Below, in pieces: positions 1-8,606 of a stretch of 64,000 nt of DNA. The translations under genes and the position numbers were made by a program. Within the stretch, counting starts at the first letter, position 1. Each line of letters opens with the position of its first letter. The stretch is taken from the NCBI GenBank assembly GCA_949298575.1, contig CASFXH010000001.1:62001-126000 (forward strand), read 5' to 3'. Under the pieces are notes generated by a model, which was not told the origin of the DNA, did not search any database, and was given only the letters and a program-made list of their open reading frames with translations. Source of the stretch: an uncultured Parabacteroides sp. Its GTDB lineage: Bacteria > Bacteroidota > Bacteroidia > Bacteroidales > Tannerellaceae.

Positions 1-2082
1 CGGGAAGACTTCAACATTGTCCGCTCGCCGCGGAGCTACAATTCGCAACTTGGCGTTCCCCTCTCCGTCTGGCAGATGAACGAGAAGCATACGCTAGGCA
101 TCTTCGAGGCCGGCATCTCGCAGCCCGACGAGATGGAGAACCTGCAACCCATCATCCAACCGACCGTCGGCATCCTGACCAACATCGGCGAGGCGCACCA
201 GGAGAACTTCCTCTCGGCCACGCAGAAATGTTTGGAGAAACTGACCCTCTTCAACGAGTGCGAGGCGATCATTTACGATGGCGACGATAGCTTTATCGCC
301 AATTGCCTCGAATCCGCCTGCCTCTCGCACAAGGCGATCGCCTGGAGCCGTACCGACTCGGAAGCCCCGCTTTACATCGAGACGATCGAGAGGGGGGAGA
401 GCCAGACGACAATCCATTGTACGTTAATGGGTTTCGCCCAGACTTACACGATTCCCTTCACGGACGACGCCTCGATCGAGAACGTGATCCATTGCCTCGC
501 CGTAATGCTTTATCTCAAGCCTACCAGCACACGCGACACCCGCAAGTTCGCCCTCTTGGAACCGGTCGATATGCGGCTTGACGTGAAAGAAGGGATGAAC
601 CATTGCCTCCTGATCAATGATACCTACAACGCCGACATCAACTCGCTCGACATCGCCCTCGACTTCCTCCAGAGTCGGAAGGGGCGTGCCGCGTCGCGAC
701 GCTCGACGCTCATCCTCTCCGATATTCTCCAATCGGGCATGTTGCCGAAGTTGCTATACAAGAAAGTGGCCGACTTGGTGCGGCGTAAGAAGGTCGACCG
801 GTTGATTGGTATTGGGCGTGACATCAAGGAGTATGCCTCACTTTTCGACATCGACCGCCAGTTCTTCCTGACGACCGATGAGTTCCTCCAGTCTCCCGCG
901 GCCCGCGAGTTCCACGACGAGGTGATCTTGATCAAAGGCTCTCGCCGCTTCCATTTTGAGCGCATTGCCGACCGGCTCGAGAGGAAGGTCCACGAGACGA
1001 TTCTTGAAGTCAATCTTGATGCCATCGTCCATAACTTCAACTACTATCGAGCCAAATTGAAGCCCGAGACTAAGATGGTTTGCATGGTTAAGGCGTTTGG
1101 CTATGGCGCGGGTTATTTTGAATTGGCTAAGACGTTGCAAGAGCATCGCTGCGATTACCTCGCCGTAGCCGTGGCCGATGAGGGAGCGGCCCTGCGACAA
1201 GCCGGGATATCCATTCCGATTCTCGTGATGAATCCCGAGTTCAGTAGTTTCAATGCCTTGTTCGACAATCTTCTCGAGCCGGAGGTTTATAGCTTCCGCT
1301 TGCTCGACGCGTTGATTCGCGAGACTGGCCGGCGAGGCATCACCGCTTATCCGATCCATCTTAAGATCGACACCGGAATGCACCGCCTCGGGTTCCAACC
1401 TGCTGATGTCCCTGCGATCCTCGATCGGCTCCGTGGGCAGACCGGGGTCGAGGTCCGTTCCGTTTTCTCGCATCTGGCCGGTAGCGACTCTTTCGTGTTT
1501 GACGACTTCACCCATCAACAATTGGACCGTTTCACTCAAGCGGCCCGTATATTGGAAGCGGGGCTCAAGCGCCCTTTGTTGAAACACATCCTCAATACTG
1601 CCGGCATCGAGCGTTTCCCCGAATACCAGATGGACATGGTTCGTTTGGGCATTGGGCTTTACGGCATCAGCGCTTCCGGCCAAAAAGGCCTGCGCAATGT
1701 CAGCACCTTGCGCACCATTATCCTCCAAATCCAAGAGGTTCCCGCTGGCGACTCGATTGGCTACAGTCGGAAGAGCTATGTTGAACGTGACTCACGGATC
1801 GCGATTATCCCTATCGGTTACGCCGATGGTCTCAACCGCCACCTCAGCAACGGGGCGGGCGTAGCTCTTGTTGATGGACTCCGTTGTCCTATTATTGGCA
1901 ATATCTGTATGGACGCCTGCATGATCGACGTGACCGATACCAACGCTCGCGAAGGCGATCCTGTAATTCTTTTTGGTGATGCTCTCCCCGTTACTGAACT
2001 GGCCGAACACTTGGGGACAATACCCTATGAGATCCTTACCTCCATTTCTCCACGGGTCAAACGGGTTTATTATCAGGAATGA
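1..2082 (+). CDS. murF-alr: Bifunctional MurF ligase / alanine racemase, 5' end cut by the window
   Basis: Peptidoglycan precursor synthesis in the cytoplasm: MurF adds D-Ala-D-Ala to UDP-MurNAc-tripeptide, and Alr makes D-Ala from L-Ala. The frame is open from base 1, so the MurF N-terminal part with the P-loop lies outside. The visible MurF part begins with SPRSYNSQLGVPLSVW and contains GIFEAGISQPDEM and the LINDTYNADINSL stretch of the C-terminal domain. The racemase starts near base 990 (ILEVNLDAIVHNF). The PLP lysine is in MVKAFGYGAG (codon 1090-1092), the catalytic tyrosine is probably in GDSIGYSRKSY, and the C-terminus SPRVKRVY is typical. This fusion is usual in Bacteroidales. An ATG at 76 is internal and not the start. 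Confidence 0.95.
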   Translation, partial: REDFNIVRSPRSYNSQLGVPLSVWQMNEKHTLGIFEAGISQPDEMENLQPIIQPTVGILTNIGEAHQENFLSATQKCLEKLTLFNECEAIIYDGDDSFIANCLESACLSHKAIAWSRTDSEAPLYIETIERGESQTTIHCTLMGFAQTYTIPFTDDASIENVIHCLAVMLYLKPTSTRDTRKFALLEPVDMRLDVKEGMNHCLLINDTYNADINSLDIALDFLQSRKGRAASRRSTLILSDILQSGMLPKLLYKKVADLVRRKKVDRLIGIGRDIKEYASLFDIDRQFFLTTDEFLQSPAAREFHDEVILIKGSRRFHFERIADRLERKVHETILEVNLDAIVHNFNYYRAKLKPETKMVCMVKAFGYGAGYFELAKTLQEHRCDYLAVAVADEGAALRQAGISIPILVMNPEFSSFNALFDNLLEPEVYSFRLLDALIRETGRRGITAYPIHLKIDTGMHRLGFQPADVPAILDRLRGQTGVEVRSVFSHLAGSDSFVFDDFTHQQLDRFTQAARILEAGLKRPLLKHILNTAGIERFPEYQMDMVRLGIGLYGISASGQKGLRNVSTLRTIILQIQEVPAGDSIGYSRKSYVERDSRIAIIPIGYADGLNRHLSNGAGVALVDGLRCPIIGNICMDACMIDVTDTNAREGDPVILFGDALPVTELAEHLGTIPYEILTSISPRVKRVYYQE

Positions 2083-2182
2083 AGAAAGGATGGAACGGTT
2101 GTGATCCAGCTAATCTCATCGTATCCATTTTAATTCATGAGAGGAAAACCTGTTTCTCATGCCGAAAATGCCGCGAAAAGGC

Positions 2183-2191
2183 TATCTTCGC
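2183..2191 (+). promoter_or_regulatory. Bacteroidota-type -7 box for sahH
   Basis: TATCTTCGC fits TAnnTTYG, the -7 element of the Bacteroidota primary sigma factor, with C in place of the third T. It lies 26 bases before the ATG at 2218, giving a short leader. A clear TTTG -33 element is not visible. It supports 2218 rather than 2137 as the start of the next gene. Confidence 0.6.
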
Positions 2192-2217
2192 GGCAAAATC
2201 AACAGAAAGACGAATTT

Positions 2218-3636
2218 ATGACACCATTATTTCCTTCTGACCTGCCTTATAAGGTGGCCGATATGGGTTTGGCCGAGTTTGGTCGCAAAGAGATTGAGAT
2301 ATCCGAACACGAGATGCCAGGGTTGATGGCCTTGCGTCAGAAATATGCTGGACAGAAACCGCTGAAGGGGGCGCGGATTACGGGCTCGCTCCACATGACG
2401 ATACAGACTGCCGTCTTGATTGAAACGCTGGTCGCCTTAGGCGCTGACGTGCGTTGGGCCAGTTGTAACATCTTCTCTACCCAGGATCATGCGGCGGCGG
2501 CAATTGCGGCCGATGGAGTGCCGGTCTTCGCCTGGAAGGGCGAGAGCCTAGAGGAATATTGGTGGTGTACTGAGATGGCACTCCGTTTCCCCGACGGTAA
2601 GGGGCCACACTTGATCGTGGACGATGGCGGTGACGCGTCGTTGTTGTTGCACATGGGCTACCGGGCTGAGAACGACCCGACGACGATACACCGTATGAGC
2701 CAGAACCATGAGGAGCAGTGTATCCTCGACACGTTGAACCGGATCCTTGCCGAGGATCCGACCCGCTGGCATCGCACGGTTGCTGAGATGCGCGGTGTCT
2801 CGGAGGAAACGACGACCGGCGTTCACCGCCTCTATCAGATGATGGAGCGGGGCGAGCTGCTGATCCCGGCGATCAATGTGAACGACTCGGTGACGAAATC
2901 GAAATTCGATAATCTTTATGGTTGCCGCGAGTCGTTGGCCGATGGTATCAAGCGGGCGACCGACGTGATGATCGCCGGCAAGGTGGTCGTCGTGGCCGGT
3001 TATGGCGACGTGGGCAAAGGCTGTGCTCAATCGATGCGCTCCTATGGTGCCCGGGTGCTGGTAACCGAGATCGACCCGATCTGTGCTTTGCAAGCCGCGA
3101 TGGAGGGTTATGAGGTCACCACGATGGAGGAGGCCGTAAAAGAGGGCAACATCTTTGTGACGACTACCGGCAACTGCGACATCATTCGTATCGAGCACAT
3201 GGAACGGATGAAAGACCAGGCGATCGTCTGCAACATCGGCCACTTCGACAATGAGATCCAAGTGGATAAGTTGGTGAACTATCCGGGAATCGCCCATCTG
3301 AACATCAAGCCGCAAGTGGATAAATATACCTTCCCCGATGGCCATGCGATTTTCCTTCTAGCGGAGGGACGTCTCGTGAACCTTGGTTGCGCGACGGGTC
3401 ATGCCTCGTTTGTCATGAGCAATTCATTCACCAACCAAGTGTTGGCACAGATGGACTTGTGGCAGAAGGATTATAAGATCGGCGTTTACCGCCTCCCCAA
3501 ATATTTGGACGAAGAAGTGGCTCGCTTGCATTTGGACCGTATTGGTGTCAAGCTGACGACGTTGACCCAGAAACAGGCTGACTACATTGGTGTTCCGGTC
3601 GAGGGCCCTTATAAGGCGGATTTTTATCGGTATTAA
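2218..3636 (+). CDS. ahcY: Adenosylhomocysteinase (S-adenosyl-L-homocysteine hydrolase)
   Basis: Reversibly splits S-adenosylhomocysteine into adenosine and homocysteine in the cytoplasm, removing the product inhibitor of methyltransferases. The 472 residues match the usual bacterial length. Seen in order: substrate-domain motif [19 protein letters not shown]-binding [31 protein letters not shown], and the conserved C-terminal tail YKADFYRY that reaches into the partner subunit's NAD site. An in-frame ATG at 2137 would add 27 residues, but a promoter box lies inside that extension and the family begins near [16 protein letters not shown]. The membrane glycosyltransferase follows after 10 bases and is probably co-transcribed. 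Confidence 0.97.
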   Translation: MTPLFPSDLPYKVADMGLAEFGRKEIEISEHEMPGLMALRQKYAGQKPLKGARITGSLHMTIQTAVLIETLVALGADVRWASCNIFSTQDHAAAAIAADGVPVFAWKGESLEEYWWCTEMALRFPDGKGPHLIVDDGGDASLLLHMGYRAENDPTTIHRMSQNHEEQCILDTLNRILAEDPTRWHRTVAEMRGVSEETTTGVHRLYQMMERGELLIPAINVNDSVTKSKFDNLYGCRESLADGIKRATDVMIAGKVVVVAGYGDVGKGCAQSMRSYGARVLVTEIDPICALQAAMEGYEVTTMEEAVKEGNIFVTTTGNCDIIRIEHMERMKDQAIVCNIGHFDNEIQVDKLVNYPGIAHLNIKPQVDKYTFPDGHAIFLLAEGRLVNLGCATGHASFVMSNSFTNQVLAQMDLWQKDYKIGVYRLPKYLDEEVARLHLDRIGVKLTTLTQKQADYIGVPVEGPYKADFYRY

Positions 3637-3646
3637 CCAATCGATC

Positions 3647-5212
3647 ATGGGAAAGAGCCAATCATCAGGCAATCGCCTCTTCTATCTCGCAGGGTTGACG
3701 CTGCTGTTCGTGCTCGCGTTCTCTTACATATTCAACGAGAAGCTGGATATGAACGGCGATAATTGCACTTATTACATGCTGGCAACCTCGATCGCCGAGG
3801 GGCATGGCTACAGCGATATCACCAATGCGGCGCATAATCCGTCGAACGTCTTTCCGCCGGGCTACCCTTTGTTGATGTCGGTTGTCCGCCTTTTCACGGA
3901 TAGCTTTTTCCCGCAGAAAGTGCTTAACGGGCTTTTCCTTTTGGGAAGTGCCTTGTTGCTGTTTCTCTTTGTCGAGCGGCGGGGTGTGTCGCGACCGTTG
4001 GCTTTCGTCGCCTCAGCGGTGGTACTGGTCAACTATCAGGTGCTGCATTTCGCGACAATGATGATGAGCGAGATGGCGTTCTTATTTACTTCCGTTCTGA
4101 CCTGCTGGTTTCTTTATAAGGCAGACGAGTCGGAGCGTCCCTTTTGGCGTGAGCCCTTCTTCTACCTAGCGATCGTGACCGCAGCTTTCAACTATCATAT
4201 CCGGACGCAAGGTATCGCTCTTATTGTGGCGATCCTCTGCTATCTTTTGTTGTCCAAGCGGTGGAGGGAGACGTTTGCCTTTGCCGGAGGCTATGTGATC
4301 TGCTTGTTACCTTGGATGCTGCGCAACAAATTGCAAGGGTTGGAGCAAAGCCGTTACATCGACATGATCGCTTCGTCGAACCATTGGCGACCTGAGGAGG
4401 GGACGCTCGACCTAGGTGGTATCATCGGTCGCTTCTTCGAGACCTTCCAGATGTTGCTGACAAAGGCGATCCCCAATTCTATCCTGCCCTACTTGGATGT
4501 CAATTACGACAAGGCGACTACAGTTGGCGAATGGATCGTGGCAATCCTTCTCTTCGGGTTGATCGGTATTGGAATGTGGCGATTAGGTCGTTACAAATGG
4601 CTGTTTATGGCTTATACCTTGGCGACGTTTGGCGTTATTTCGTTGTTTAGCACCCCAAGTGGCAATCGATATACGACGCCATTGTTACCTTTTCTAGAGG
4701 TAAGCCTCCTGATTGGGATTTGGGTCGCTATCAGCTTTGCGATTAAGCGGTTTACTCCGATTAAGAGTTTCTCTCCGTGGCTTTTGCTGTTGGTTGTCGC
4801 CGGATTCGCCTATCCGCAATTGGAGACGCTGCACCGGATGAATAAGATGCCCTATCCTCCTAACTATCAGAATTTCTTTACGATCGCCAAGGAGGTGCGC
4901 AAGCGGTTGCCCGCTAATACGGTGGTCTGTTCGCGCAAGCCGGAGCTCTTTTATATGTATAGTCAAACGGCTGTGACAATGTACAGCTGGACGGAAGATA
5001 ACGCCCAGCTCATCCGCGACCTGGTCGAGGCGAAGGTCGATTACGTGGTGCTTGAGCAGCTCGGTTTCAGTTCGACGCCCCGTTACCTTTTCCCCGCGAT
5101 CGAGAATAACCCGGAGCTTTTTCCGATCATGATCCATTTAAAGAATCCGGATACTTACTTGCTCCGGTTCGAGCGGGAGAAGGCACAAGCCAAATTCGGA
5201 AATAAACAGTAA
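3647..5212 (+). CDS. Polytopic membrane glycosyltransferase, ArnT/PMT-like (GT-C fold)
   Basis: A 521-residue inner-membrane protein with about ten hydrophobic segments. The first loop carries acidic residues (NEKLDMNGDNCTYYMLATSI) where GT-C enzymes keep their catalytic Asp, followed by GHGYSD and a PPGYPLL motif typical of dolichyl- or undecaprenyl-phosphate-sugar dependent transferases. The C-terminal 100 residues form a soluble periplasmic domain. The start at 3647 (MGKSQSSGNRLFYL) is preferred to an in-frame TTG at 3587 that lies inside ahcY. It is followed after 8 bases by a polyprenyl-phosphate sugar synthase-like GT2, which would supply its lipid-linked donor. Substrate and acceptor are unknown. 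Confidence 0.8.
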   Translation: MGKSQSSGNRLFYLAGLTLLFVLAFSYIFNEKLDMNGDNCTYYMLATSIAEGHGYSDITNAAHNPSNVFPPGYPLLMSVVRLFTDSFFPQKVLNGLFLLGSALLLFLFVERRGVSRPLAFVASAVVLVNYQVLHFATMMMSEMAFLFTSVLTCWFLYKADESERPFWREPFFYLAIVTAAFNYHIRTQGIALIVAILCYLLLSKRWRETFAFAGGYVICLLPWMLRNKLQGLEQSRYIDMIASSNHWRPEEGTLDLGGIIGRFFETFQMLLTKAIPNSILPYLDVNYDKATTVGEWIVAILLFGLIGIGMWRLGRYKWLFMAYTLATFGVISLFSTPSGNRYTTPLLPFLEVSLLIGIWVAISFAIKRFTPIKSFSPWLLLLVVAGFAYPQLETLHRMNKMPYPPNYQNFFTIAKEVRKRLPANTVVCSRKPELFYMYSQTAVTMYSWTEDNAQLIRDLVEAKVDYVVLEQLGFSSTPRYLFPAIENNPELFPIMIHLKNPDTYLLRFEREKAQAKFGNKQ

Positions 5213-5220
5213 AAAACATC

Positions 5221-5961
5221 ATGGTAAAGAACTTGAAAGTAACCATCGTTCTTCCCGCCTACAACGCGGAGAAGACGCTGAAACAAACTTACGACGAGAT
5301 TCCGTTCGATATCGTCGACAACGTCATCCTAGTCGACGACTATAGTCGAGACAATACGGTCGAGGTGGCCAAGCAATTGGGCATCCAATACGTCATCAAG
5401 CACGATAAGAACAAAGGCTACGGTGGCAACCAGAAGACCTGTTACAACAAGGCGCTCGAGATCGGGTCGGATATCGTCGTGATGCTCCATCCCGACTACC
5501 AATATACGCCGCTCCTCCTGCAGTCCATGATCTACCTTATCGCCAACGGTGTCTACGAGGTGGTTTTCGCCTCGCGCATTTTGGGCAAGGGGGCGCTCAA
5601 AGGGGGCATGCCCATCTATAAGTATATTGCCAACCGTATCCTCACTTTTATCGAGAACCTGCTGATGGGCAACAAACTGGCGGAATACCATACAGGCTAC
5701 AGAGCCTACTCGGCGAAGGTGCTGCGAAACGTCAACTTTAACAAGTTGTCCGACAACTTCATTTTCGATAACGAGATCATTGCCCAGATCTGCGACAAGG
5801 GGTATGAGATCGCCGAGATCACTTGTCCGACCAAGTATTTCAAGGAGGCCTCATCGATCAATCTCAAGAACAGCACAATCTATGGCCTTGGTGTCCTAAA
5901 TGTTTCTGTTCGCTATTTCTTGAACAAGATAGGGCTGGTCAAATACGATATCTTGCGTTAA
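5221..5961 (+). CDS. GT2 glycosyltransferase, polyprenyl-phosphate mannose/glucose synthase-like
   Basis: 246 residues with a GT-A fold of the DPM1/GtrB type: VTIVLPAYNAEKTL at the N-terminus, ILVDDYSRDNT for nucleotide-sugar binding, the catalytic stretch VVMLHPDYQY (DXD-like position), and GYRAYSAKVL. There are no C-terminal membrane segments, unlike GtrB. The likely role is to transfer a sugar from a nucleotide donor to polyprenyl phosphate on the cytoplasmic face. The position between a GT-C enzyme and another GT2 supports a small surface-glycan or lipid-sugar module. The sugar cannot be told from sequence. Confidence 0.85.
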   Translation: MVKNLKVTIVLPAYNAEKTLKQTYDEIPFDIVDNVILVDDYSRDNTVEVAKQLGIQYVIKHDKNKGYGGNQKTCYNKALEIGSDIVVMLHPDYQYTPLLLQSMIYLIANGVYEVVFASRILGKGALKGGMPIYKYIANRILTFIENLLMGNKLAEYHTGYRAYSAKVLRNVNFNKLSDNFIFDNEIIAQICDKGYEIAEITCPTKYFKEASSINLKNSTIYGLGVLNVSVRYFLNKIGLVKYDILR

Positions 5962-5964
5962 GCC

Positions 5965-6963
5965 ATGGATAGTCCATCAATCTCTCTGATCATCCCTGTC
6001 TTTAACCGCCCGAACGAGGTGGAAGAGTTGCTGGAGAGCCTCGCCCGCCAGACGATGAGGAATTTTGAGGTGGTTATCGTCGAGGATGGTTCGACTGTCG
6101 CCTCTGATGAAGTGGCCGACCGTTATCGTGACCGACTGGAGATCCACTATATCCGCATTCCAAACGGTGGCCCGGGTAACGCCCGCAATGTAGGAGCTCA
6201 AGCGAGCCATGGCGAGTACCTGATCGTGCTCGACTCCGATTGCGTCTTACCGCCGGGATATATCCAAGCCGTTCACGATGAGATCGCTCACACGGGGGCT
6301 GACGCGTTCGGTGGACCCGACAAAGCCTCTGACGATTTCACCGACGTGCAAAAAGCGATCAACTATGCCATGACTTCCTTCTTCACGACAGGCGGCATTC
6401 GGGGGGGCAAGAAAAAGATGGATAAGTTTTATCCTCGCAGCTTCAATATGGGCATTCGGGGCGAGGTGTTCCGGGCGCTCGGTGGTTTCTCGCGGATGCG
6501 TTTTGGCGAGGACATTGACTTCAGCATCCGTCTCTTCAAGGGAGGGTACAAGGTCTGCCTTTTCCCTTCCGCCTGGGTTTACCACAAGCGACGGACCGAT
6601 TGGCGTAAGTTCTATCGTCAAGTCTATAACTTCGGGATCGCCCGGATCAATCTCTACAAGAAATATCCCGACTCGCTGAAGGTGGTGCACCTTTTGCCAG
6701 CGGTCTTCACGCTTGGGTGCCTCGTGTTGCTGCTCGGCGCATTGGTTTGCCCGTGGGCCCTGCTCCCGTTGGTGCTTTATGCCTTGTTGATCGGGATAGA
6801 TGCCTCGCGGGCGAACCGTAGCCTCCGGATCGGAGCGCTCGCTATTTTCGCCTCGTTCATCCAATTGCTTGGTTATGGATGTGGTTTCCTGGTCGCCTTT
6901 TGGCGTCGGATCGTTCGAGGGAAAGACGAGTTCTCGGCTTTTCAGAAGACATTTTATAAATAG
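5965..6963 (+). CDS. GT2 family glycosyltransferase with C-terminal membrane anchor
   Basis: 332 residues. The N-terminal GT-A domain has SLIIPVFNRPNEVEELL, VIVEDGST, PNGGPGNARNVG and the metal-binding VLDSDC. The acceptor-side motif RFGEDIDFSIRL (the ED of the ED/xx motif) follows near residue 180. Two hydrophobic segments around residues 243-285 and another near 295-310 anchor it to the inner membrane. It starts 3 bases after the preceding stop, so the three glycosyltransferases look translationally coupled. Its stop is only 5 bases from the convergent susD-like stop, leaving no room for a separate terminator. Confidence 0.88.
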   Translation: MDSPSISLIIPVFNRPNEVEELLESLARQTMRNFEVVIVEDGSTVASDEVADRYRDRLEIHYIRIPNGGPGNARNVGAQASHGEYLIVLDSDCVLPPGYIQAVHDEIAHTGADAFGGPDKASDDFTDVQKAINYAMTSFFTTGGIRGGKKKMDKFYPRSFNMGIRGEVFRALGGFSRMRFGEDIDFSIRLFKGGYKVCLFPSAWVYHKRRTDWRKFYRQVYNFGIARINLYKKYPDSLKVVHLLPAVFTLGCLVLLLGALVCPWALLPLVLYALLIGIDASRANRSLRIGALAIFASFIQLLGYGCGFLVAFWRRIVRGKDEFSAFQKTFYK

Positions 6964-6968
6964 TCCTT

Positions 6969-8585
6969 TTATCGATGTAAATTGGGATTCAGAATAGCGT
7001 CTTCATAGGGATAAGGCGCGTACATTTTGCTGTCGTCCCATGTGCCAGTCACGGGCACGGCCTCGCGGCGGAACACGCCCGGAGCGACCTCGATTTCCGG
7101 ATTCTCTTTACGGAACTCGAAATGGTCTTTCAATCGATCCATCCGGAACATATCGCGGGCTCGGGTAGCCAAGCTGGCCCAATAATACCCAGCGATCTCC
7201 CAACCGTGTTCGTTATAGCCGGCCTCGGCCAGCTCGTCGGGCGTCATGGCCGTAGTATAAAGATCAGTCGTCTTCCCATCCGCACGGTTGCGCACACGGT
7301 TCAGGACTTCCACGGCCTTGGCGGTCACCTTTCCCGTGCGACCAGTCGCTTCGGCATACCAGCAATATACTTGGGAAAGTCGGATCAATTGAATTGTTTT
7401 CTCTCCGGAAGCGTTCGGCATGGCGGGATCGGTATAATCGAACTCCGTACCTCGTGTCGCCCCTTCCACGGTTTTCATGAATACCGGGGCGACCACTTCA
7501 CGCGAGGCCGGATCGGTGTCGTACCACCAATCATGGAGCTGTCCATCCGTCAGCAAGATTTTGGGGAAATAAGTGGCATCCTTGCGGGGGCCTTCGGGGA
7601 AGTCTTTCCAAAACTTGATCTCACCATTCGTGTCGCCCCATCCGGCTTGCGCCATGTCTTGCAGGAAATCCGTTAAAGGAACCGCCTGTCCCATCTGATC
7701 TCGGTTATAATATACCCCAAGCAACACTTCGGGGTTATTGTAATTGTAAGCCCATGAGTGGATATCCGCGTAATTGGGCAACAAACGATAGTAATAGGTC
7801 CCATTGTCCACGCCATCGATCACCTCCTCGGCCTTGTCCGCGGCTAATTGATAGCCTTCCGTGCGGTGAAGGGGCCATCCGGCCATGCACATATAGACAT
7901 AAGCCAATGTTGCCTTGACTGCGGCCTGACTGACGGAGATATTCACGCCATTGCGGGCGTAAGGCTCCCGGTCGTACATCACGGGGCAATTGGCTTCCGC
8001 GATTTTGAGGTCGGAAAGGATTAGGTCATAGATCTCTTCCACGCTAGACAGTGGCGCCTCATAATTGATCTCCTCTTCCAGCATTACGGGTACGGGACCC
8101 CATGTCGTAACCAAATAGAAATAGGAATAGCCCCGCCAATAATGGGCCTGTCCCAAAGCGGCGTTCAATTCCTCGGAGGAGACATTGGGCGTGCGGCCAG
8201 CGTTGTTGATGATGAAATTGGCGGCCTTGATTACCTTGTAGCGATATTCCCACATCGTACTCATCCAAGCGTTGTTGTCTTTCACGTCGTATTGGTCGTA
8301 TTCCCTCAATGGCTGCTTGTTGCTGGCGGGATGGGTAGAAATGTCATCCCCCGCCAGGAAATTGGTGCCGACATAATTATTGCCCATCTGCGACGTGGCG
8401 ACGATGGAATAGAGGGCGGTAAGCGACGCTTCCAAGTCCTCTTGGCTGCTGAAGAATCCTTCCGTGGTCAATTGCCCTTTAGGGTCCTCGATTAAGAAGT
8501 CCTCGCAGGCCGTCAAGCAACACGACGCGAGAATGGCCAGGCAGCTTCCTTTTATTGATCGATATATTGTTTTCCTGTGTATCAT
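6969..8585 (-). CDS. SusD/RagB family outer-membrane nutrient-binding lipoprotein
   Basis: 538 residues. A lipoprotein signal ends in CCLTAC|ED (Cys near residue 27). The N-terminal SusD motif EDFLIEDPKGQLTTEGFFSSQEDLEASLTALY-like segment and the TPR-like motif AHYWRGYSYFYLV are typical, as is the C-terminal RLSQVYCWYAEATGRTG segment of the SusD/RagB domain. It would sit on the cell surface as the lid over its SusC partner, which lies 21 bases upstream in the same operon. Substrate is not deducible; no glycosidase or regulator flanks this pair. Confidence 0.95.
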   Translation of the reverse strand: MIHRKTIYRSIKGSCLAILASCCLTACEDFLIEDPKGQLTTEGFFSSQEDLEASLTALYSIVATSQMGNNYVGTNFLAGDDISTHPASNKQPLREYDQYDVKDNNAWMSTMWEYRYKVIKAANFIINNAGRTPNVSSEELNAALGQAHYWRGYSYFYLVTTWGPVPVMLEEEINYEAPLSSVEEIYDLILSDLKIAEANCPVMYDREPYARNGVNISVSQAAVKATLAYVYMCMAGWPLHRTEGYQLAADKAEEVIDGVDNGTYYYRLLPNYADIHSWAYNYNNPEVLLGVYYNRDQMGQAVPLTDFLQDMAQAGWGDTNGEIKFWKDFPEGPRKDATYFPKILLTDGQLHDWWYDTDPASREVVAPVFMKTVEGATRGTEFDYTDPAMPNASGEKTIQLIRLSQVYCWYAEATGRTGKVTAKAVEVLNRVRNRADGKTTDLYTTAMTPDELAEAGYNEHGWEIAGYYWASLATRARDMFRMDRLKDHFEFRKENPEIEVAPGVFRREAVPVTGTWDDSKMYAPYPYEDAILNPNLHR

Positions 8586-8606
8586 ATTCTTGTTATTAAA
8601 TAGTTG